Shown here one piece after another: positions 25,001-28,385 of a stretch of DNA of 28,385 nt. The stretch spans positions 1-28,385 of the IMG/VR virus record IMGVR_UViG_3300007540_000076. One strand, 5' to 3'. The notes below the pieces were generated by a model. That model worked only from the letters and a program-made list of their open reading frames with translations, made no database searches and was not told the DNA's origin. The stretch comes from a virus. Numbering within the stretch: position 1 is the stretch's first letter; the number at the start of each line of letters is the position of its first letter. Position numbers and translations under genes: made by a program.

Positions 25001-25707
25001 TTTTACAAACAATGTTTAATCGTCCTGTTACTATAGCATCAGAAGCTATGGTAACTGACCATGAATTTGGAGCAGATGCAGCTTATGAAAACATAGAAAC
25101 AAAAGAAAACATTAGATTGCTTGAAGGTGTATCTCATTTGTTTCCTGGTTCAAAACATGTGTTTAATGCAATAGCTGCTATATACGGACAAGGACCTATG
25201 AATTATGAAGGTAAACCCTCTGACGTATACAACGCCTTAGCAAGAGACGAAGACGGTACCCTGGATAAAGGTTTCATATTTGCAAAAGGACTTGGTTTCA
25301 CTAGTATGGACCAAAAATTATTTGACCAGAATAAAAGTGGTATTCGTAAACAAAGATTAAATGAAGTTCTTAGAGTAAGACAAGAAGCAGGTATCAGGGA
25401 AGTAATACTTTTACAGGGAGAAATTGAAAAGTTAAAGTACTTCCAACCAGAAGGGTATGAAGATGATATAGATGCAAATCTAACAGAGATAAAAGAAATT
25501 AGTGAGAACTTACAACTAAGTAGAGAACAAATTAAAAATGAAGTAGTAACAAAAGGAATAGGTGCTGGAAGATTAATAGAACGAGGTGGAAATATTCTGG
25601 AAAAACAAGAGAAAAAAAATCTTATAGACGAAGGTTACATAGATAAAAATACAGGAAGATTTATTAAACAAAAGGAAAGAATCAAAAGACGACAAGAAAG
25701 AAAATAA
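19084..25707 (+). CDS. Giant internal virion/DNA-ejection protein (2207 aa)
   Basis: A single uninterrupted reading frame of 2207 residues (about 245 kDa), nearly a quarter of the window, with TTAGGAG just before the start. It is Lys-rich, mostly helical and contains no cysteine. Hydrophobic or amphipathic stretches near 156-190 (FGIGELIQFMGIMKVARAGA), 1544-1565 (NIAAAFIQTNMAATSVVPSL) and 1846-1875 (MGSLLGYGVLGGAIGVPFGK) could insert in membrane. The segment RRENYFPRFTD near 1280 resembles large phage internal proteins. I see no lysozyme (SLT) signature of T7 gp16 and no RNA polymerase motif of the N4 kind. It is probably the largest ejected protein, which lines the DNA entry channel. The palindrome at 19214-19228 encodes S44-G-T-V-P-E49. 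Confidence 0.75.
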   Translation: MSSFQDRLNMPDEDNTPTGVVPLDDKLNQKLLDLQNKNNMSIDSGTVPEISMDDSIVSASQIDNNKPPSNLLGKLRDTFAESESFTGVADYLNNTFPNIDNLENINDPTVLQSFASGLLQDVSVNEIKDYGDRIAGMKTDGTYDENSDLLQKINSGVFGIGELIQFMGIMKVARAGAGPTAQFLAAKRIIDASSRFINPSITKNVAKFIPGSTARKHFVGVARNQGEAVRIGTAFLLETGLWKSLNHSTTEAALYAGGFPLAFNSYIIPGIKTAWKGASGFVKGKSNRKGETSIVPQTTDDGQLIPLNNIKEILNLSKKEIEEARKVLPKNDGRHVLFDEIEKLQTSDKATIQEVTGLIKGLEIDTKQLINTHNKELVGLFNGLSGQEIKVISGQTVAGSGKQTEKIMLKIQNAHKKRSAEFFESSLNEFDNILNKFVDDSLLGLNSKTMKFDATTIQTIEKNIIGDLEQLLLTDANPVLRNMFALGNSAKKGVKPYAIFNGFKSQIQRKIRHKIQTRGVATQENWFRNIGINAKNTDADNIDIIKSTVNNLLKSGTQIFNTKTTSQLETLGTVIKQIKPKITKEPRGFNYNRKLDKYEQTSTVNIVTVPKKTLDKILNMNDKELYALGRDFNLSLTQISRAIKDLQKHVKESTLDGKSLGRMDFFNLKREKGMYYFSGKHGGMQIASLLNTINKFTRSKMYKNIAKEGTTSYIARRVYNKGAALGRQSKLNQTQKTITRAEGRTPVQEKSATIASREAKGFIQNLTDRATLAYYGLDPSDLRNFTKRLKKRQAGIDAIEEKFSKGFYEASMGGPKQKIMRLEQIFSQLKDKSRVLGGHFDVFNKLSDLKTAVKMVSEYNSTNATLNGSKGFNVFTKDLEAILKKVDGAKRSTEKVDIAMQRDYNNFVANFNKSADNSHVMVQDIQDVMIGLVESTGLKKDIMTRALPSVFRALNDFVKTDMATLYGKLSRRVEQGSQKFSEQYQPLVKNIQEFLAKGKVDEAEKFLASAIIKDRKLQQFLVKDNSPFGELLLLQRAMGDPGLRSVLKETILRNKNHTHMLDIMKKLNQFVNPKFFGDVPTTGANIQNMSTMLGDSQLKGQGGVFGRFSNYFFTEIHNIARSSGDDSLSSVNNLISDSIQKLQRLTSKGGPIDLDVINYNKGLDAALKQINKGRNAAQQMTVKDVDDIIVALDKLETEAGGKLAKSVDYLKAKDSIMGKLPVEIRQVIDDFYDLTWKHAEAYNDEIRRLQALFKTNNVFPDTGTAVPWRKGLGDELQIIERRENYFPRFTDRQNQETYEIYSQTIGAGGKKGPVVRVHDTVKSLKKVHEVIRKHVDNKALGKDENIVYSFKVNQPMANVGGADGIPRSRLNLVLDDMDQMTSMDHRAIQKLLDDGTFNYETFYHKAFVSGPSMVKKRYNVDGAYETNHIKALEIYLNRIVRHTSMLEAVVKSDSLLAYYSKTPPLFQGGINGIGSMKEYIPYLSRMIDEALGRPSTTTKQVNDAMNELISTGLKKVGINTNTNFDIRTLVNVNNKYNYFSQFASNIAAAFIQTNMAATSVVPSLGKHAIKGILNKDAIRLTRDVGRFNAMKQKASTLPNIKSIASKHEKYFEKMRKEEPEKYQMIEDIQELYTHNNLNLDSSGALLLADTFVSQVGGTGAKGFVTRNWDRLGEVVNYATKPFKKGDELPRKMAIRAAYLSADDVFTDVVKKLNILGLDWKTKTYNVNKVLSMIRNAKGMSALTPLEEKAMSLIVNSEARTFMKKGRYEFAKKVSKGDKYTYQTNRDFKKDLATRFQEDTNHLYNVSHNTAFMNNQVLKSYNLYKKFAVKEFGRITGLFQKQDYKTAMGSLLGYGVLGGAIGVPFGKDLLALYSWAYRSTAGIFGTERGLPSTGAIDPEFTLRASGDNWVKNLIGFGVGATAGVDLTSSSSVGLGTYFDPRGKGFLYGKGAVSKGLDFAANVALGDTYIRLSKFLQTMFNRPVTIASEAMVTDHEFGADAAYENIETKENIRLLEGVSHLFPGSKHVFNAIAAIYGQGPMNYEGKPSDVYNALARDEDGTLDKGFIFAKGLGFTSMDQKLFDQNKSGIRKQRLNEVLRVRQEAGIREVILLQGEIEKLKYFQPEGYEDDIDANLTEIKEISENLQLSREQIKNEVVTKGIGAGRLIERGGNILEKQEKKNLIDEGYIDKNTGRFIKQKERIKRRQERK
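19214..19228. repeat. Perfect palindrome CGGGTAC-T-GTACCCG
   Basis: Seven-base arms pair perfectly around a central T, extended to eight by the flanking T (19213) and A (19229). It is the exact reverse complement of the copy at 5373-5387 and lies in the disordered N-terminus of the giant protein gene. Confidence 0.85.
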
Positions 25708-25717
25708 GGAGGGTATT

Positions 25718-25909
25718 ATGGATATAATGAGTTATGTGCCTTGGGTACTAACAGGTGCTATGTCAATTGGTGGATATTTATTTAAGAATAAATACGGTCA
25801 GTTCAAAGTTATCATTGAAACATTTGTAGATATGATTGAAGATGACAAGGTTACACCAGAAGAGTTAGACACTTTTATGAAAGAAGTAAAAAAACTATTA
25901 GGAAAATAA
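25718..25909 (+). CDS. Small membrane protein, possible holin (63 aa)
   Basis: Very good ribosome binding site AAGGAGGG. One hydrophobic N-terminal segment (SYVPWVLTGAMSIGGYLF, residues 5-22) is followed by a charged C-terminal helix with DDKVTPEELDTFMKEVKKLL. A single membrane pass with a charged tail fits a small class III-type holin, or a membrane anchor for the neighbouring peptidase. No family recognised. The alternative start at the second Met (residue 4) would leave the membrane segment intact. Confidence 0.65.
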   Translation: MDIMSYVPWVLTGAMSIGGYLFKNKYGQFKVIIETFVDMIEDDKVTPEELDTFMKEVKKLLGK

Positions 25910-25910
25910 T

Positions 25911-26264
25911 ATGGAAGTTATACACTGGATAGATTTAGGTGATTTTTATCGACCAATTGAAGTGATAATTATAGATAAAGATGCCTTAGAACAAAAAGCA
26001 AAAGAGCTTGGTGTCTATGATGACGGTGATATAGTAGAAGGTCTCTGGGTTAGCAATGACCACAGTATCTATGTTAGCTCAGAGCCTGTACACAATACCG
26101 CTGAGTTTGTTTTGTTACATGAATTAACACATGCGTTTGACGATTTATGTGACGCACACACAGAAGAAGAAAATCAAGTTGATTGTAAGGCTGGTTTGTT
26201 AGCGGGGTTTTTAACGCACAACCCTAAGTTAATAGAGGCAATTAGAAATAAGGAGTTAGTATGA
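25911..26264 (+). CDS. HExxH metallopeptidase, possibly ImmA/IrrE-like
   Basis: 117 residues with a clear zinc motif: H70-E71-L72-T73-H74 (FVLLHELTHAFDD) at the start of a helix. Downstream EEENQVDCKAGLLAGFL (86-102) would supply the third ligand, Glu86-88, by analogy with the E-x-E-A-N-x-FA block of ImmA/IrrE (M78) peptidases. The strand before the helix (GLWVSNDHSIYVSSEP) also fits that fold. It is shorter than typical ImmA, and M78 members cleave repressors. Here it may instead act on host regulators, in maturation or in wall degradation. It has no signal peptide. It is coupled to the next gene by an ATGA overlap. Confidence 0.72.
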   Translation: MEVIHWIDLGDFYRPIEVIIIDKDALEQKAKELGVYDDGDIVEGLWVSNDHSIYVSSEPVHNTAEFVLLHELTHAFDDLCDAHTEEENQVDCKAGLLAGFLTHNPKLIEAIRNKELV

Positions 26265-27754
26265 GTTACGAACACATTAAAAGACGTATAGTAGAACACA
26301 ATGATATGTACTATGCAATTGACTATAGAATTTGGGATGAGAAAAATAACACATACAAGATAATTGAAAATGATGCTGAAGCAAAACGTGGTGTCGCAAA
26401 CAACTTAGTAGAAACTATACATGTTTTTGAAACAAAAGACCAAGCCGATAGGTACGATGAACGGCAAAACAAATCACCACAAGGTGCCAATGATGCATTA
26501 CAATTTTATTGGAAACAATTAGAAGAAAGCCCAGAGTATGATACTTACACACGAAAGATGGTAAAAAACGCACGGCTAGGCGGTAGACCACCTGTTGTAC
26601 TTAGTGACCAAACAACAGATAGATTTACTGGCGACAGAAAAAAATACCATGATATAAGTATATTTGATGCTGTAAATAAAGGTGCTACAGTAAGTGTTAC
26701 TGATAAAGATGACCGTGGTCCTACAATAGGTAAAGCTATAGGGGCACAAAAACACACATTTTTTGAAGATGAGGGTGTTCCAATAAGTAACATAGAAAAT
26801 TACGTAGGAGGTATGTTGGGATATTCTAGTTCTGGTTATGGAAAATTAAACCCAGAAACTATGCAATATAAATACAATGTAGGTGACCCGTTGTACGATT
26901 CTACTGCTGCCAATGTGTTTTCTTTTCTTAAAGAAATGATGTTTAATAACAAATCACACAATATATTTTACGCAAGAAATACTCGATACGATGGGTATGC
27001 AGAAAAAGAAGAAGGTAAAAGTTATGAAAATTTAGTTGATTCTTATCTAGAGGATGCTCATAATTTGATACATAAAAATAAAGAACATGTACCAGAGTTT
27101 GAAAAAGGAACTACTCCAAATACTCTAGAAAATATACGATTACATTTAGTTGCTCAAATATTATTAGAGAACGATTACCGAGCTAAAGGTGACCCAAACA
27201 AGATAGCAAGAGATTTTAATTCTGATGCGACTTATAAACGGGATGTAGAAATAAATGTATTGAAATCATTACCGTTTCTTACCGACATACTTGAACAAAC
27301 TGAGAAATGGATAATGACAAACGAAGGGTATGAACGAGGTTATGCTGATGTTGCTATTGCTAATCCACAAGATAGGGGAGCTTTACTAGACACTATAAAT
27401 AAAGCATTAGATATTGAGTTCAAAGATAATTATAAACCTATTAATACAGGATTTATACCTGAACATGTAAGAGAAGTATACAAAAACTTACCCCCAGTAC
27501 ATGCAACAAAAGCAAAAAAGAAAATGGAAAGCAACATTCCCGAACATACCGATGTAAATGCAGTGTTAAAAAATGCCAGAGAAAGAACAAACAAACGTAC
27601 AAGACCTACTAATATGCATGGACGAGTAGCCGATGTACAAGTGGATAACTCGGGTATTGTACCCGAGCCTGGACCACCACCAAAAGATGTAAGACCAAAT
27701 CTGTTTAATAAATTTATGGAATCTGTCGGTAAAATGGGAGTAGGTAAAAGATGA
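26261..27754 (+). CDS. Unknown 497-aa protein, cysteine-free
   Basis: It starts in an ATGA overlap with the peptidase gene. No signal peptide and no membrane segment. The sequence is polar and Asn/Asp/Lys/Tyr-rich, with a structured part up to about 380 and a likely disordered Pro/Arg/Lys-rich tail (from about 400; PPPKDVRPN near the end). There is no cysteine in 497 residues, the same unusual feature as the three putative ejection proteins upstream. It could therefore be a fourth protein carried in the capsid, but that is inference only. I recognise no enzyme motif. The palindrome at 27651-27665 encodes S464-G-I-V-P-E469 in the tail. Confidence 0.72.
   Translation: MSYEHIKRRIVEHNDMYYAIDYRIWDEKNNTYKIIENDAEAKRGVANNLVETIHVFETKDQADRYDERQNKSPQGANDALQFYWKQLEESPEYDTYTRKMVKNARLGGRPPVVLSDQTTDRFTGDRKKYHDISIFDAVNKGATVSVTDKDDRGPTIGKAIGAQKHTFFEDEGVPISNIENYVGGMLGYSSSGYGKLNPETMQYKYNVGDPLYDSTAANVFSFLKEMMFNNKSHNIFYARNTRYDGYAEKEEGKSYENLVDSYLEDAHNLIHKNKEHVPEFEKGTTPNTLENIRLHLVAQILLENDYRAKGDPNKIARDFNSDATYKRDVEINVLKSLPFLTDILEQTEKWIMTNEGYERGYADVAIANPQDRGALLDTINKALDIEFKDNYKPINTGFIPEHVREVYKNLPPVHATKAKKKMESNIPEHTDVNAVLKNARERTNKRTRPTNMHGRVADVQVDNSGIVPEPGPPPKDVRPNLFNKFMESVGKMGVGKR
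27651..27665. repeat. Palindrome variant CGGGTAT-T-GTACCCG
   Basis: The arms pair over eight bases (CTCGGGTA with TACCCGAG, 27649-27656 and 27660-27667) with TTG between. The one change from the other copies is in the central triplet, so an RNA stem would be fully kept. It lies in the disordered tail of the 497-residue protein gene. Confidence 0.75.
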
Positions 27755-27993
27755 ATGATTTAAGTTCTATAGAAAGTATTATAACAAACCTAGGGTTTCC
27801 TATACTTGTAGCTTTGTTTGTATTGTATAGATTAAATTATAGCTTAGAAAAATTACGCACTAGTTTAGACAAACTGTGCACAGAACTAAACAACAGAGAG
27901 TTAGTATTAAAAGAACTAGTACTTAAAGTAGACTACTTAGAGCAATCAGTTTACCGTACATCAAACATTAAGAGGAGAACAAATAGACAATGA
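27751..27993 (+). CDS. YvrJ/holin-like membrane protein with coiled coil (80 aa)
   Basis: ATGA overlap at both ends. Residues 6-26 carry the pattern of YvrJ/holin-like proteins (IESIITNLGFPILVALFVLY: short helix, GFP turn, one membrane helix), then a heptad-like helix (LEKLRTSLDKLCTELNN, about 32-48, and LVLKELVLKVDYLEQ further on). It could be a holin, or an inner-membrane partner of the secreted protein encoded next. The family match is by pattern only. Confidence 0.65.
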   Translation: MNDLSSIESIITNLGFPILVALFVLYRLNYSLEKLRTSLDKLCTELNNRELVLKELVLKVDYLEQSVYRTSNIKRRTNRQ

Positions 27994-28385
27994 AATACCT
28001 GCTAATATTTTTACTGCTAGTATTACCAACTTACGCTACAGATAACAGTACTGCAACACAAACCAATACAAGTGGGACGAACACCAGTATCTCAGGTGGA
28101 TACACCTCCACGACAACAAACAACAACGATGGTCAAACTAACAGCACAACCTCCACAACGACCAACGCTACTACGCATAACAACTCCACCAACAACAGTA
28201 ATAAAAACGACATACCGGTGCCCACAGCCAGTGCACCAAGTATGAGTTCTTACTCCCAGGACTTGTGTACTGTTGGTGTTAGTGCTGGTGTTCAAGTCCC
28301 TGGAATAGGTGTTGCTGCTGGTACATATTTTACAGATGAGAATTGTGAACGTATGAAACTATCTAAGTTATTGTATGACTTTAAT
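27990..28385 (+). CDS. Secreted Thr/Asn/Ser-rich protein, 3' end cut by window
   Basis: It starts in an ATGA overlap with the previous gene and runs open to the right edge (132 codons, no stop). A Sec signal peptide (MKYLLIFLLLVLPTYA) probably ends after A16. Residues 18-72 are low-complexity Thr, Asn and Ser, followed by a conserved block with C93 and C119 (YSQDLCTVGVSAGVQVPGIG, then FTDENCERMKLSKLLYD). I recall this end block (NCERxKLSKxLYD) from other phage proteins of unknown function. The low-complexity part uses ACC, TCC and ACG codons much more than its neighbours. The product is probably exported to the envelope. Confidence 0.75.
   Translation, partial: MKYLLIFLLLVLPTYATDNSTATQTNTSGTNTSISGGYTSTTTNNNDGQTNSTTSTTTNATTHNNSTNNSNKNDIPVPTASAPSMSSYSQDLCTVGVSAGVQVPGIGVAAGTYFTDENCERMKLSKLLYDFN

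Noticed and set aside
25250-25265. GGTACC-containing sequence resembling the palindrome
   Set aside because: GACGGTACCCTG shares only GTACCC with the recurring element and lacks a paired CGGGTAC arm.
19084-25707. Possible virion RNA polymerase (N4 type) in the giant protein
   Set aside because: I could not see the motifs expected of a T7/N4-type polymerase (catalytic aspartates, motif B lysine, DxxGR block), so no polymerase call is made.
28092-28295. Minus-strand open frame opposite the secreted protein
   Set aside because: It is the complement of the Thr/Asn/Ser-rich low-complexity codons; it has no ribosome binding site and Cys/Val/Thr-rich composition typical of a shadow frame.
1-28385. 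CRISPR arrays, tRNA genes, insertion sequences, integrase or attachment sites
   Set aside because: I looked for spaced direct repeats, cloverleaf segments, transposase or recombinase motifs and terminal inverted repeats, and saw none that could be supported.

Overview
This window looks like the late (virion) half of a tailed phage genome. Every credible gene is on the + strand. The sequence is AT-rich throughout, and genes abut or overlap from about 328 to the right edge with no internal gap longer than about 21 bases. The terminase, portal, scaffold, N4-gp56-like capsid protein and adaptor, the absence of a tape measure, sheath or major tail tube protein, and three very long helical proteins in the ejection-protein position all point to a short-tailed (podovirus-like) phage. 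Several small proteins (a DUF6321-type protein, its partner beginning MAKPGLYANIHKK, one beginning MPYGKGTYGS, and the truncated secreted protein at the right edge) resemble families I associate with marine phages. Together with the base composition this suggests an AT-rich marine bacterial host, possibly a SAR11-like alphaproteobacterium; that host is an inference.

Layout. 1-327 is non-coding, with unusual C-runs, followed by two tandem sigma70-like promoters (220-249 and 280-310). 328-2176 holds a cluster of small genes: a sigma-region-2-like protein, an HTH/coiled-coil protein that is the best small-terminase candidate, four small proteins of unknown role (two in overlapping frames), and a nested pair resembling inner- and outer-membrane spanins. 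2199-6990 is the packaging and head module: large terminase, portal, probable scaffold, major capsid protein. 7011-9514 holds a probable decoration protein, head-tail completion proteins and two very basic small proteins. 9517-14784 is the tail and host-recognition module: a long fibre with a jelly-roll tip, small accessory proteins, a protein built of 20-residue repeats, a beta-propeller-like tail protein and a second fibre/tip protein. 14786-15351 holds a Cys-cluster micro-protein and a GNAT-fold-like protein. 15341-25707 encodes three helical proteins of 491, 750 and 2207 residues, taken to be the DNA-ejection apparatus. 25718-28385 holds small membrane proteins, a HExxH peptidase, a 497-residue unknown, a YvrJ/holin-like protein and a truncated secreted protein.

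The genes form one apparent transcription unit of about 28 kb, read from the tandem promoters and coupled by TAATG, ATGA or TTGA junctions. I see no intrinsic terminator inside it and no phage RNA polymerase gene, so transcription by host polymerase is the simplest reading.

Two observations stand out. First, a GC-rich palindrome, core CGGGTAC-N-GTACCCG, recurs seven times inside genes and in all three codon registers, so it appears to be kept as nucleic acid rather than as peptide. Second, the three putative ejection proteins (3,448 residues), and also the 497-residue unknown, contain no cysteine at all, while most other large proteins here do.
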